NCBI RefSeq assembly: GCF_006438725.1
Contig: NZ_RCZD01000002.1
Coordinates: 1,294-65,293 of the forward strand
Length of the DNA: 64,000 bases
Source: Ewingella americana
Lineage (GTDB): Bacteria > Pseudomonadota > Gammaproteobacteria > Enterobacterales > Enterobacteriaceae
Direction of reading: 5' to 3'
The position numbers were made by a program, and so were the translations under genes. Positions 43,154-51,943 of the stretch are shown here, piece by piece. The notes under the pieces are model-generated. The model was given only the letters and a program-made list of their open reading frames with translations, was not told the origin of the DNA and did no database searches. Each line of letters opens with the position of its first letter. Position 1 is the first letter of the stretch.

Positions 43154-44668
43154 ATGAATGACTCCACGACTCCGCTTTTGTCATTAAAGGGCATCAGCAA
43201 AGTCTTTCCAGGCGTCAGGGCGCTGAATAACGTGCATGTGGATTTGTATCCGGGAAAAGTCACCGCCCTGATTGGCGAAAACGGCGCGGGTAAATCCACG
43301 CTGGTGAAGGTCATGACCGGTATTTATCAGCCAGAAGAAGGCGAACTGCACTATAAGGCCATCCCAATCAAACTGCCCAACCCTGAGTCGGCGCACAAGG
43401 TGGGTATCACGGCCATTCATCAGGAAACCGTGCTGTTTGACGAGCTTTCCGTCACCGAGAATATTTTTGTCGGCCACTACGTTTACAGCGGAATATTTAA
43501 ACGCCTGAACTGGCCGGTAATGCATCAGCAGGCGCGAGATATCCTGACGCGTTTGGAAGTCAATATCGACCCGCACGCCACGCTGAAAGCGCTGAGCATT
43601 GCACAGCGTCATATGGTGGCGATTGCCCGCGCACTGTCGTTTAATGCGCAGGTGGTGATCCTCGACGAACCCACTGCGGCGCTATCGCAACATGAAATCA
43701 CTGAGTTTTATCATATCGTCGAACGCCTCAAAGTTGAGGGCAAAGCCATCCTGTTTATCTCGCACAAGTTCGACGAGATCTTTGCCATTTCCGATTACTA
43801 CACCGTGCTGCGCGACGGCAGTTACGTTGGCTCCGGCAAAATCAGCGACATCAGCGAGCGGCAGATGGTCACCATGATGGTCGGCCGTGAAGTCAGTCAG
43901 GCCTATCCGAAAGTGAACAGCGAACCGGGCGAAACGGTATTGCAGGTACAAAACCTCAGCCACCCAACGGAATTCGCGGGCATTCATTTCTCACTACGCA
44001 AAAGCGAAATTCTCGGCTTCTACGGGCTGGTCGGCGCAGGCCGAACCGAGCTGATGCAGGCGCTGTTTGGGGTCACGCAACCGAGTGGCGGGAAAATCCT
44101 GATCAAAGGTAAAGAACAGCATTTCTCACGGCCTTCGCAGGCGATCCGCGCCGGGATTGTGTATGTGCCGGAAGAGCGGCAGAAACAGGGTGCCATTATT
44201 GATTTGCCGATCAGCCAAAATATCAGCCTGCCGCAACTGAGCCAGCTCAATCCGCGCGGCGTGCTTAACGATAAAAAAGAGTGGGCGCTGGCCGATGATT
44301 ATGCCAAACGGTTGCAGGTCAAAGCATCGAGCTGGAATCAGACGGTCGGCACGCTTTCTGGGGGTAATCAGCAAAAAGTGGTGATCGCCAAATGGCTGGC
44401 GACCCAACCGGACATCATCATTCTCGACGAGCCGACCAAAGGGATTGATATCGGCTCAAAAGCAGCGGTGCATCAGTTTATGTCCGAGCTGGTTGGGCGC
44501 GGGCTGGCGGTGATTATGGTGTCGTCCGAACTGCCAGAGGTGATGGGCATGAGCGATCGGATCATCGTGATGCACGAGGGGCTGATGGTGGCTGAATTTA
44601 ATGCGGGTGCGGCCACCGCCGAAATGATTGTCAGCGCCGCCAGTGGCGTGGCCGGGGAGGCAGCATGA
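43154..44668 (+). CDS. Sugar ABC transporter ATP-binding protein (two ABC domains)
   Basis: The 504-residue ATPase starts at the ATG at 43154 with AGGGG upstream. It has two ABC domains, as in RbsA/RhaT-type proteins. The first shows Walker A GENGAGKSTLVKVM and Walker B VVILDEPTAALS; the second has the degenerate first loop GLVGAGRTELMQALFG, signature LSGGNQQKVVIAKWL and Walker B IIILDEPTKGIDIG. It energises the two permeases that follow and overlaps the first of them by four bases. It belongs to the carbohydrate uptake CUT2 family. Confidence 0.92.
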   Translation: MNDSTTPLLSLKGISKVFPGVRALNNVHVDLYPGKVTALIGENGAGKSTLVKVMTGIYQPEEGELHYKAIPIKLPNPESAHKVGITAIHQETVLFDELSVTENIFVGHYVYSGIFKRLNWPVMHQQARDILTRLEVNIDPHATLKALSIAQRHMVAIARALSFNAQVVILDEPTAALSQHEITEFYHIVERLKVEGKAILFISHKFDEIFAISDYYTVLRDGSYVGSGKISDISERQMVTMMVGREVSQAYPKVNSEPGETVLQVQNLSHPTEFAGIHFSLRKSEILGFYGLVGAGRTELMQALFGVTQPSGGKILIKGKEQHFSRPSQAIRAGIVYVPEERQKQGAIIDLPISQNISLPQLSQLNPRGVLNDKKEWALADDYAKRLQVKASSWNQTVGTLSGGNQQKVVIAKWLATQPDIIILDEPTKGIDIGSKAAVHQFMSELVGRGLAVIMVSSELPEVMGMSDRIIVMHEGLMVAEFNAGAATAEMIVSAASGVAGEAA

Positions 44669-45678
44669 TCAGGAATCTGCTGAAGCAGCGCGAGCTGTTG
44701 CTGGCGGTCGTCATCGTCATGATGGTGCTGGGCGTCGGTGCGCGATCGCCGGAGTTTGTCGGTCTGAATAATCTGCTGGAGATGTTCAACGATACTTCTA
44801 TTTTGATCATTTTGGCGCTTGGCCAGATGATGGTGTTACTGACCAAAGGCATTGATTTGTCGATGGCGGCCAATCTGGCGCTGACTGGCATGATTGTCGC
44901 GCTGATTAATTTTCATCACCCGGACATCCCGGTGTGGTCGCTGGTGTTGCTGGCGACAGTGCTCGGGCTGGTGATGGGCGCAATTAACGGCCTGCTGGTG
45001 TGGAAAGTCGGTATCCCGCCGATTGTGGTCACGCTCGGCACCATGAGTATTTATCGCGGCATTATTTTCCTGCTCTCCAACGGCGGCTGGATCAACGCCC
45101 ATCAGATGAGCCCCGATTTTCTGAGCCTGCCGCGTGCGACCTTTATCGGCCTGCCGCTGCTCGGCTGGTGTGCGATTGGCGTGCTGATTTTAGTGGCCTA
45201 TTTCCTGCGCTACAGCCGCACCGGCCGCGCGTTATACACCGCAGGTGGCAATGCCACCGCGGCGTATTACACCGGTATCAACGCAGGGAAAATGCAGTTC
45301 GTCAGCTTCTGTCTCTCCGGTGCACTGGCCGGTTTCTGCGGTTATCTGTGGATTTCACGCTTTGCGGTGGCCTACGTGGATGTCGCCAACGGCTTTGAAT
45401 TGCAGATTGTCGCGGCGTGCGTCATCGGTGGGATCAGCACCATGGGCGGTATCGGTTCGGTGGTCGGCTGCCTGCTCGGCGCGTTGTTCCTCGGCGTGAT
45501 CAACAATGCATTGCCGGTGATCGAAGTGTCACCATTCTGGCAGATGGCGATTTCCGGCGGTGTGATCGTGATTGCGGTGATCCTCAACGAACGCACCAAC
45601 AAACGGAAAGGACGGCTGATTTTGCGCCACTCTCCCCCCCTCCATGCTGCGCGAACTGAACCTGAGGCCAGATCATGA
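44665..45678 (+). CDS. Sugar ABC transporter permease (RhaP-type)
   Basis: The 337-residue CUT2 permease has about eight to ten hydrophobic spans and the family marks ILALGQMMVLLTKGIDLSMAANLALTGM, GINGLLVWKVGIPPIVVTLGTMSIYRGI-type sequence and QIVAACVIGGISTMGGIGSVVGCLLGALFLGVINNAL. It forms half of the inner-membrane channel with the next gene product. Both ends overlap neighbouring genes by four bases, so the three are translated together. The C-terminus carries a basic tail. Confidence 0.92.
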   Translation: MIRNLLKQRELLLAVVIVMMVLGVGARSPEFVGLNNLLEMFNDTSILIILALGQMMVLLTKGIDLSMAANLALTGMIVALINFHHPDIPVWSLVLLATVLGLVMGAINGLLVWKVGIPPIVVTLGTMSIYRGIIFLLSNGGWINAHQMSPDFLSLPRATFIGLPLLGWCAIGVLILVAYFLRYSRTGRALYTAGGNATAAYYTGINAGKMQFVSFCLSGALAGFCGYLWISRFAVAYVDVANGFELQIVAACVIGGISTMGGIGSVVGCLLGALFLGVINNALPVIEVSPFWQMAISGGVIVIAVILNERTNKRKGRLILRHSPPLHAARTEPEARS

Positions 45679-46685
45679 ATAAAACGTTAATGTCGCGCAG
45701 ATCCCTCCGTGAAGATGCGCCGATGTCGGTGATACCGTTACTTCGCCGCCTGATGTGCTGGGAAGGTTTTTTGCTGGCCGTGACGCTGTTGGTGTTCGTG
45801 GCGGGCGCCCTCGCCTCCCCGTACTTTCTGAATATCTGGAATCTGTCAGACGCGACGTTCAACTTCACAGAAAAAGCCATCATCGTACTGCCAATGGCGA
45901 TGCTGATTATCGCGCGTGAAATCGATTTGTCCGTCGCGTCGACCATGGCGCTGAGCTCAACGATCATGGGGTTCTGCGCACAGGCGGGTTGGCCGACACC
46001 GACGCTGGTCGGCGTCGGGCTGAGTGTCGGGTTGCTGTGCGGGCTGATCAATGGCCTGCTGGTAACACGGCTGAATCTCTCTTCCATCGTGATCACCATC
46101 GGCACCATGAGCCTGTTTCGTGGCATGACTTATGTGCTGCTGGGCGATCAGTCACTGAACCACTATCCGGCCAGCTTCGCCTGGTTTGGGCAGGGATATG
46201 TCTGGGGGCCGCTGTCGTTTGAGTTCGCGTTGTTCCTGGTGCTCGGCGCGGTGTTTTATTTCCTGTTGCACAAAACCAACTTTGGCCGCCGCACCTATGC
46301 CATCGGCAACAATCCGGTCGCCGCGTGGTATTCGGGGATTAACGTCAAACGCCACAACCTGACGCTGTTCGTGCTGGTTGGCGTGATGTCCGGCCTGGCG
46401 GCTGTTTTGCTGACCTCGCGTTTGGGCAGTACCCGCCCGACGCTGGCCCTCGGCTGGGAGCTCAGCGTGATCACCATGGCCGTGCTCGGTGGCGTCAGCG
46501 TACTCGGCGGTTCCGGCAGCATGACCGGCGTCATTATCGCCGCGTTTCTGATGGGCCTGCTGACCTTCGGCCTCAGCCTGCTCAATGTGCCGGGCATCGT
46601 GATGTCGGTGATTGTGGGGGCGATGCTGATCGTGGTGATTTCGCTGCCAGTACTGTACAGAAAGGTTTTAGCACGGGGGAAATAG
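45675..46685 (+). CDS. Sugar ABC transporter permease (RhaQ-type)
   Basis: The 336-residue CUT2 permease is the partner of the preceding one: LPMAMLIIAREIDLSVASTMALSSTIMGF, NGLLVTRLNLSSIVITIGTMSLFRGMTYVLLGDQ and ITMAVLGGVSVLGGSGSMTGVIIAAFLMGLLTFGLSLLNV are the shared blocks. It begins with a 20-residue polar N-terminus. Order (binding protein, ATPase, two permeases) follows the rhizobial rhaSTPQ operon. No rhamnose kinase, isomerase, aldolase or mutarotase gene follows; yohC is convergent. Confidence 0.92.
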   Translation: MNKTLMSRRSLREDAPMSVIPLLRRLMCWEGFLLAVTLLVFVAGALASPYFLNIWNLSDATFNFTEKAIIVLPMAMLIIAREIDLSVASTMALSSTIMGFCAQAGWPTPTLVGVGLSVGLLCGLINGLLVTRLNLSSIVITIGTMSLFRGMTYVLLGDQSLNHYPASFAWFGQGYVWGPLSFEFALFLVLGAVFYFLLHKTNFGRRTYAIGNNPVAAWYSGINVKRHNLTLFVLVGVMSGLAAVLLTSRLGSTRPTLALGWELSVITMAVLGGVSVLGGSGSMTGVIIAAFLMGLLTFGLSLLNVPGIVMSVIVGAMLIVVISLPVLYRKVLARGK

Positions 46686-46702
46686 AGTGGTGGGCGTGAA
46701 AA

Positions 46703-46722
46703 CCCCCGCCGGTTGGCGGGGG
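46703..46722 (-). terminator. Terminator of yohC
   Basis: CCCCCGCC-GGTT-GGCGGGGG forms a GC-rich hairpin; on the minus strand it is followed by TTTTCACG. It lies just past the yohC stop codon and 17 bases after the last permease gene. Confidence 0.75.
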
Positions 46723-46729
46723 CGTCAAA

Positions 46730-47320
46730 TCAAAACAGTTTTGTACCGTAGCCCCACATCAGTACAGTCAGCGCGAGCAGCAACTCCAGTACCAGAACCC
46801 CCATCGCCAGGGTAGAGCTGGAGAACAGCAAGCCTTCGCGATGATCGATATTGAGGAAGTTAGGAATGCCGAGATACAGCAGATATCCGCTGTAACACAG
46901 GCCGATCAGTCCGACAAACAGACAGAGCCAGACCATCGGGTAGAGCGCGACAATGCCGCTCAGGAACATCGGGGTTGCGACATAGCCGGCGAAAACAATG
47001 CAGTTATTGAGCGTCGGGCGGCTGTCATAGCGGCGCGCCATCCAGTAGATAATCCGCCCCATCAGGGCCACGGCACCCAGCATCAGGACGTAAAAAATTA
47101 CCGCAATGTAGGCCGCAGTGAACATGGAGACCATCAGGTTCTGACCATCACCAAAATTCCATCCCAGCTGCGTGGTACCAATGAAGGAACACACCACCGG
47201 GATCAGCGCCAATAACAACACGTGATGAGAGTAAAGATGTGAGACGGTTTCCCGCTCGCGCTGGATTTGTTGCAATTCCGGGCCGGGATGGGACATCAGT
47301 CCCCAGACATGATTGACCAT
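46730..47320 (-). CDS. yohC: Yip1-family inner-membrane protein YohC
   Basis: The 196-residue protein has five hydrophobic spans of the Yip1 domain and follows E. coli YohC almost throughout: VWGLMSHPGPELQQIQRE, PVVCSFIGTTQLGWNFGDG, FAGYVATPMFLSGIVALYPMVWLC, YLLYLGIPNFLN and STLAMGVLVLELLLALTVLMWGYG. The function is unknown. In E. coli it is near pbpG, and the same neighbourhood (yohC, yohP, pbpG, dusC) is kept here. The 303-base gap upstream separates it from the divergent racemase-like gene. Confidence 0.92.
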   Translation of the reverse strand: MVNHVWGLMSHPGPELQQIQRERETVSHLYSHHVLLLALIPVVCSFIGTTQLGWNFGDGQNLMVSMFTAAYIAVIFYVLMLGAVALMGRIIYWMARRYDSRPTLNNCIVFAGYVATPMFLSGIVALYPMVWLCLFVGLIGLCYSGYLLYLGIPNFLNIDHREGLLFSSSTLAMGVLVLELLLALTVLMWGYGTKLF

Positions 47321-47623
47321 AGTACACCCCCATTAACGCCGAAAGCCGCCAGCGGCGCGGGTGAAATGTCCTTCCGGGATGCCAAGGGACACGGCGTGTC
47401 GGCGGGCATAAAGAAGGTGGCGACCTGAGTTAATTATAGTTCGCCACCTGAAGTCTGCATGCTGGTGATTAAAACATCAAAATTCAGCACGTCAGGAGCA
47501 AATAGCCGTTTGGCTGCCCCAAAGCAAAACCGGCGATCACAGCACTGTCACTCAAAAATATTCTCCCCTGTCGGCGAAAAACTATTAACCTGTGATCCTC
47601 ATCCGATTCCCCCTGGAGCTACT

Positions 47624-48298
47624 TTGCGCATTGCCTGCTTACATACTGCCGACAGCAACATCGCCGTTTTCGATGCGGCTGCGGAAGCGTTGGGCCTGAC
47701 ACCCGATACGCTGTCACATCATTCCCGCCCCGACCTGCTGGCAGCAGCCGTTGCCGCCGGGCAACTGACACCCTACATCCAGCAGCAAGCCTGTGACGCG
47801 CTGGTTGAACTGGCACAAACCGCCGATCTGGTGCTGCTGACCTGTTCGACATTGGGCCCGTCCGCTACCCAGGCCGATGCCCTGACAACGGTGCCGGTGT
47901 GGCGAGTGGATGAAGCCTTAGCCACGCAGGCCATGGCGAAAGCCGGAAAAACCCAGGTGCTCTATGCAGTAGAAACCACCCTGCTGCCGACGCAGCAGCT
48001 GTTTGAGCGAGTCAGTCGTCATCCGCAGGCGGAAGTGGAGTTCGTTCTGGTGGAAGGCGCGTGGCAGAAATTCATGGACGGTGATGTGGCCGGATACGTG
48101 CAGAACGTCGCTGCCGCCGCAGACCAGGCGTTTCAGCAGGGAGCTGACAAAGTGGCATTAGCCCAGGCATCGATGGCCGGTGCGGTGGATCTCACACAGT
48201 TTGGCGCGCCGTTAAGCAGCCCGCGCTGCGGGCTTCGCGTAGCGATAGAGCACCTGCGCAAGCGGCAATATGAGGCAGGTTTGCAGCAAAATTCCTGA
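47624..48298 (+). CDS. Aspartate/glutamate racemase-family protein
   Basis: The 224-residue protein starts at a TTG (47624) with GGAG five bases upstream; no ATG start is available at this N-terminus. The Asp/Glu/hydantoin racemase fold is seen in IACLHTADSNIAVFDAAAE and in LVLLTCSTLGPSATQAD, where Cys74 is the first catalytic cysteine. At the position of the second catalytic cysteine the sequence reads ALAQASMAGAV, with no cysteine. Two-cysteine racemisation is therefore doubtful; one-cysteine members such as arylmalonate decarboxylase or isomerases are alternatives. It lies between yohC and yohP. Confidence 0.75.
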   Translation: MRIACLHTADSNIAVFDAAAEALGLTPDTLSHHSRPDLLAAAVAAGQLTPYIQQQACDALVELAQTADLVLLTCSTLGPSATQADALTTVPVWRVDEALATQAMAKAGKTQVLYAVETTLLPTQQLFERVSRHPQAEVEFVLVEGAWQKFMDGDVAGYVQNVAAAADQAFQQGADKVALAQASMAGAVDLTQFGAPLSSPRCGLRVAIEHLRKRQYEAGLQQNS

Positions 48299-48375
48299 CA
48301 TTGTCTATACTCAGTGAAGGATATCATCGGCTTAGCGATGATCACTGCGTATATCAATTTGTTGAGGGACTGAGT

Positions 48376-48459
48376 ATGAAAATTATTCTCTGGGTGATCG
48401 CCATTATCTTTATCGTCGGTTTACTGACGTTGACTGGCGTATTTAAACTGATTTTCTGA
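48376..48459 (+). CDS. yohP: Small inner-membrane protein YohP, 27 residues
   Basis: The product MKIILWVIAIIFIVGLLTL plus a short end TGVFKLIF is one hydrophobic span and is a clear match to E. coli YohP (27 residues). GAGGG precedes the ATG by seven bases. E. coli YohP is a stress-associated membrane protein whose mRNA is reported to reach the membrane for post-translational or localised insertion. Its place beside yohC, pbpG and dusC agrees with E. coli. A strong hairpin terminator follows. Confidence 0.9.
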   Translation: MKIILWVIAIIFIVGLLTLTGVFKLIF

Positions 48460-48512
48460 GGCCTCTCCTGCCCGACAGATAGTGACCAGACACAAACACA
48501 CCAGGCGCAGAT

Positions 48513-48546
48513 AAAAACGGCGCTGCATGATGCAGCGCCGTTTTTC
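48513..48546. terminator. Bidirectional terminator yohP / pbpG
   Basis: AAAAACGGCGCTGCA-TGA-TGCAGCGCCGTTTTT forms a near-perfect stem with A-run and T-run on either side, between convergent genes. Confidence 0.9.
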
Positions 48547-48586
48547 GTTTGACTGGGTCAGAAACCGGTAACCTCAGGCAGCCAAC

Positions 48587-49528
48587 TTAATCCTCAGCCT
48601 GTTCGATATTCGGCTGGGTACGTTGCTGATCTTTGGTCTTACGGTAAGTTTTGGCAATTTGCGGCACCGGCGCTGTTTTACCGGTTTCCATCCAGGTGCG
48701 CAGACGGTTGGCATCGGCAAACGCCGTATATTTGCCAAACGCATCCATCACCACCAGCGTAACCGGTCTGCCATTGATGGTGGCTCGCATCGCCAGACAG
48801 TGCCCTGCATTATCGGTATAGCCAGTCTTGGTCAACTGAATATTCCAGCTCGGGTTCATGATCAGATGATTAGTGTTACGAAAAGGCAATGCATATGCCG
48901 GGTGGCTGAAGACGGCCGTTTTTTCCGAGGTGGTACTCAGTTCACCGATCAGCGGGTATTTTTGCGAAGCCAGCAGTAAACGGGTCAGATCACGCGCGGT
49001 TGAAACGTTGCTTGGCGACAGACCGGTCGGCTCCACATAATGGCTTTGGGTCATGCCAAGCTGTTTGGCTTTGGCGTTCATCGCGCGGATAAAGGCGTCA
49101 TAGCCGCCGGGGTAATGCGCGGCCAGACTGGCAGCCGCACGATTTTCAGACGACATCAGTGCCAGCTGAATCATCTGTTTGCGGGTAATTTCACTGTTCA
49201 CTTTGACGCGGGAAAACACGCCGCGCATCTCGCTGGTGTTATGAATATCTACCGAGATCACTTCATCCAGCGGCAGCTTGGCATCCAGCGTGACCATCGC
49301 CGTCATCAGTTTTGTCAGTGAGGCAATCGGCCGCACCTGATCGGGGTTTCGGGAATAAATCACTTCGTGGGTTTTAAGGTCAACCACCATGGCGCTGCCG
49401 GAAGCGATCTGCACAATAGGCGCAACCACTGACGCATGTTTTTGTCCCGCAATCGCGGAGGAAGCAGACATCACGCCTGTGTTTAACACCAACAGGCTCA
49501 GAACCAGAAGACGGATTTTCACATGCAT
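48587..49528 (-). CDS. pbpG: D-alanyl-D-alanine endopeptidase PBP7
   Basis: The 313-residue periplasmic penicillin-binding protein has a signal peptide (cut near AIAG, residue 28) and the three active-site motifs SLTK (70-73), SEN (127-129) and KTG (234-236). It cleaves D-Ala-meso-DAP cross-links in peptidoglycan. The C-terminal 35 residues form a charged tail. Sequence blocks such as [20 protein letters not shown] and [17 protein letters not shown] agree with E. coli PBP7. It is convergent with yohP across a terminator. Confidence 0.94.
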   Translation of the reverse strand: MHVKIRLLVLSLLVLNTGVMSASSAIAGQKHASVVAPIVQIASGSAMVVDLKTHEVIYSRNPDQVRPIASLTKLMTAMVTLDAKLPLDEVISVDIHNTSEMRGVFSRVKVNSEITRKQMIQLALMSSENRAAASLAAHYPGGYDAFIRAMNAKAKQLGMTQSHYVEPTGLSPSNVSTARDLTRLLLASQKYPLIGELSTTSEKTAVFSHPAYALPFRNTNHLIMNPSWNIQLTKTGYTDNAGHCLAMRATINGRPVTLVVMDAFGKYTAFADANRLRTWMETGKTAPVPQIAKTYRKTKDQQRTQPNIEQAED

Positions 49529-49622
49529 TGCTCTGTATTTAAAAAGGTTGTCATCAATAACTCACCGAAACTGCCGGGGATTATAAGGGAGGTGAAGCAA
49601 GATGACACTCGGATTTTATGCA

Positions 49623-49653
49623 GGCATTTGTCACAAAGTCTGTCACAAATGCC
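49623..49653. promoter_or_regulatory. Inverted and direct repeat between pbpG and orphan gene
   Basis: GGCATTTGT (49623-49631) pairs with ACAAATGCC (49645-49653); GTCACAAA also occurs twice in direct orientation. It lies 95 bases upstream of pbpG and about 100 bases past the orphan gene, and may be an operator or a terminator. Confidence 0.4.
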
Positions 49654-49756
49654 CTAAGAGCATGGCCTGGCGAGTAAGTGAACACTTGCCAAAATCATGT
49701 TCAGGTTTTCTCCTGAAATGAAAAAAGTATGAATATTGGACAGAAAAAAAGGAATA

Positions 49757-50287
49757 TTAAACTAATAAAGGGAAGACGACTTGTTGTAAACGCGGAATTA
49801 AACTTAACGCCTCTTTAGCCTTGCTTATATATTGATGAGGGACATATATCGCTTTAATAAAATCGATATTAATCCCGCCCTTACTTAAAGGATGGTCAAC
49901 GATTTTCGCATTAATAGAAACATCGCGGGAAAAACCATATAACACAGAATAATTCCCCACCGTCAAACCTTGATAGGAATAGGCACTTAAACTCTCCTGA
50001 AAGTTTTGCAGGTAATGCATACTCACACCTTGAGAAATTGGCTGATTTTGATAGATATGATGACAGGTATATCCCCTCTCACCAGAACCGAGCCTGTTGC
50101 GATCAAACCAGCTGGTACCGTCAATTTCTTCCATGCTTAATAGTGCTCTAAACCTTACTAACCCTGGAAAACTGCTGCTGTTCGAACCATGGACATAGCA
50201 CACTTCATCAGCGAGCATTTTACCGAATTGTGGCGTTTCATTAACTTTAACCAAATTCAACGGTTTTAAACCCATGGGTCTTTTCAT
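49757..50287 (-). CDS. Orphan AT-rich gene, possible ADP-ribosyltransferase-like fold
   Basis: The 176-residue cytosolic-type protein is not recognised. Its composition is AT-rich and it stands alone between pbpG and the VOC gene, with long gaps on both sides. VCYVHGSNSSSFPGLVRF (about residues 30-47) resembles the HGTxSxS-like first strand of some ADP-ribosyltransferase-fold proteins, and the C-terminal SKGGINIDFIKAIYVPHQYI resembles the strand that ends in a catalytic-type segment; both likenesses are weak. No signal peptide or membrane span is seen. A purine-rich stretch precedes the ATG. It may be an effector, a toxin or a host-specific factor; none is proven. Confidence 0.6.
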   Translation of the reverse strand: MKRPMGLKPLNLVKVNETPQFGKMLADEVCYVHGSNSSSFPGLVRFRALLSMEEIDGTSWFDRNRLGSGERGYTCHHIYQNQPISQGVSMHYLQNFQESLSAYSYQGLTVGNYSVLYGFSRDVSINAKIVDHPLSKGGINIDFIKAIYVPHQYISKAKEALSLIPRLQQVVFPLLV

Positions 50288-50446
50288 GATTAATTCCTTT
50301 TAAAAATTGTTACTGCACGGTTTTATTTTATGCACTTATACAGAAAACGATATTATTAACTTTGGAAATAGTTATTAAAATAATGTATTAGCACTTCCCT
50401 CAAAAAATCGCGCATATAATAACAACTCAGCCAATAATTAAAATAA

Positions 50447-50884
50447 CTATTCGCTGCCAGGATTTTTTTCTATGGCGTATCCAATCGCCTGCCCAACAGA
50501 CAGTTCCAGCGTATTGCCATCGGGATCGGAAAGATAGGCCCAGTAGCCGACGGGTGCGCCGGAATCCACCGGTTCTTTACGTAAAATCCCTGCGGTACGC
50601 GCGGCGTCGAGGCGGGAATCCATGATGGCTTTTGACGCGCAGGCAACGCCTAAGTGACCAAAAGGCCCCAGCGGCGTGTCATGCAGAGTCGTAGATTGCA
50701 CCAGAACAATGGCAAAATTGCGTGTCATATCAGAGAGCCAGGCCACGGCGTTAACGTCGCCAGCGGCCAGCTCGCGGCGGTGGATCACCTGCATGTCAGC
50801 GAATTGTTGATAGAAAGCGACACTGGCAGCGAGGTCTTTTACGGTAAACGCGACGTGGGTCAGACCGATATCTTTGTTATCCAT
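50447..50884 (-). CDS. VOC (glyoxalase/bleomycin-resistance) family protein
   Basis: The 145-residue protein has two beta-alpha-beta-beta-beta modules of the vicinal-oxygen-chelate superfamily: LTHVAFTVKDLAASVAFYQQF at the N-terminus and FGHLGVACA, then WAYLSDPDGNTLELS at the C-terminus. Metal-ligand candidates are the first His and the final Glu of LELS. Members are glyoxalases, dioxygenases or resistance proteins; sequence does not tell which. It lies 59 bases behind dusC on the same strand and may be co-transcribed with it. Confidence 0.85.
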   Translation of the reverse strand: MDNKDIGLTHVAFTVKDLAASVAFYQQFADMQVIHRRELAAGDVNAVAWLSDMTRNFAIVLVQSTTLHDTPLGPFGHLGVACASKAIMDSRLDAARTAGILRKEPVDSGAPVGYWAYLSDPDGNTLELSVGQAIGYAIEKNPGSE

Positions 50885-50943
50885 GATGTTTCTCCATTTT
50901 GCTTTTGTACATGAAGCAGCGCGTGGAGACGTCAGGGAAACAA

Positions 50944-51873
50944 TCAGCGGTTAATACGTTCTGCGATAGTTTTCGATGTTTTCAACACGCGCACTTCATT
51001 AAATAACTCAGTGGCTTCGTCATATTCTTTGCGCAAATAGCCCAGCCACTGTTTGATGCGGGCAACGTGATACAAGCCGGTGTCGCCCTGTTTTTCCAGA
51101 TGGGTGTATTTTTTCAGCAGCGTCATCACATCGCCCCACGGCATGCGCGGCTCGTTGTATTTCACCACCCGGCTGAGGTTGGGAATATTCAGCGCACCGC
51201 GCCCGATCATCACCGCGTCACAGCCGGTCACCTGCATGCAGGCCTGCGCACTGGCGTAGTCCCAAATTTCACCGTTGGCGATCACCGGAATGGTCAGGCG
51301 CTGGCGGATCTCGCCGATGGCCTGCCAGTTAATGCGTTCGGCTTTATAACCGTCCTCTTTGGTGCGGCCATGCACGGTTAATTCCGTGGCACCGGCCTGC
51401 TGGACCGCATCGGCAATTTCTAAACTTTGCGCCAGCGAATCCCAACCCAGCCGCACTTTTACCGTCACCGGCAGTTCGGCCGGGACCGCTTCCCGCATGG
51501 CTTTGGCACCCTGATAAATCAGCTCAGGATCTTTAAGCAGTGTCGCCCCACCACCGCTGCCGTTGACCGTTTTGGAAGGACAACCACAGTTGAGATCGAC
51601 GCCGTAAGAGCCCAGCGCCACGGCAAGGGCGGCATTCTCCGCCAGCCACTGCGGATATTGGCCGAGCAATTGAATTCGTACCCGCGTGCCGGAAGGCGTG
51701 CGGCTCTGATTAAGCAGTTCAGGGCAGAGACGATAGAAGGATTTGGCGGGCAGCAGCTGATTGACCACGCGCAAAAACTCGGTGATGCATAAGTCGTAAT
51801 CATTCACTTCGGTCAGAAGTTCCCTGACCAAAGGATCCAGTACGCCTTCCATCGGAGCCAGTAATACACGCAT
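50944..51873 (-). CDS. dusC: tRNA-dihydrouridine(16) synthase DusC
   Basis: The 309-residue FMN enzyme reduces U16 in tRNA. Starting at [20 protein letters not shown], the sequence follows E. coli DusC with [31 protein letters not shown] (catalytic cysteine in CGCPSK), [32 protein letters not shown] and [11 protein letters not shown]. The ATG at 51873 is preferred to one three codons upstream. The gene sits near yohP and pbpG as in E. coli. It is convergent neither to left nor right; the MFS gene lies upstream on the same strand. Confidence 0.95.
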   Translation of the reverse strand: MRVLLAPMEGVLDPLVRELLTEVNDYDLCITEFLRVVNQLLPAKSFYRLCPELLNQSRTPSGTRVRIQLLGQYPQWLAENAALAVALGSYGVDLNCGCPSKTVNGSGGGATLLKDPELIYQGAKAMREAVPAELPVTVKVRLGWDSLAQSLEIADAVQQAGATELTVHGRTKEDGYKAERINWQAIGEIRQRLTIPVIANGEIWDYASAQACMQVTGCDAVMIGRGALNIPNLSRVVKYNEPRMPWGDVMTLLKKYTHLEKQGDTGLYHVARIKQWLGYLRKEYDEATELFNEVRVLKTSKTIAERINR

Positions 51874-51943
51874 GACGTTCAACCCTTAAAAAATGACGGG
51901 CAATGATACGGGTGAACGCCCTGCTATTGCTATAGCAACGTTG

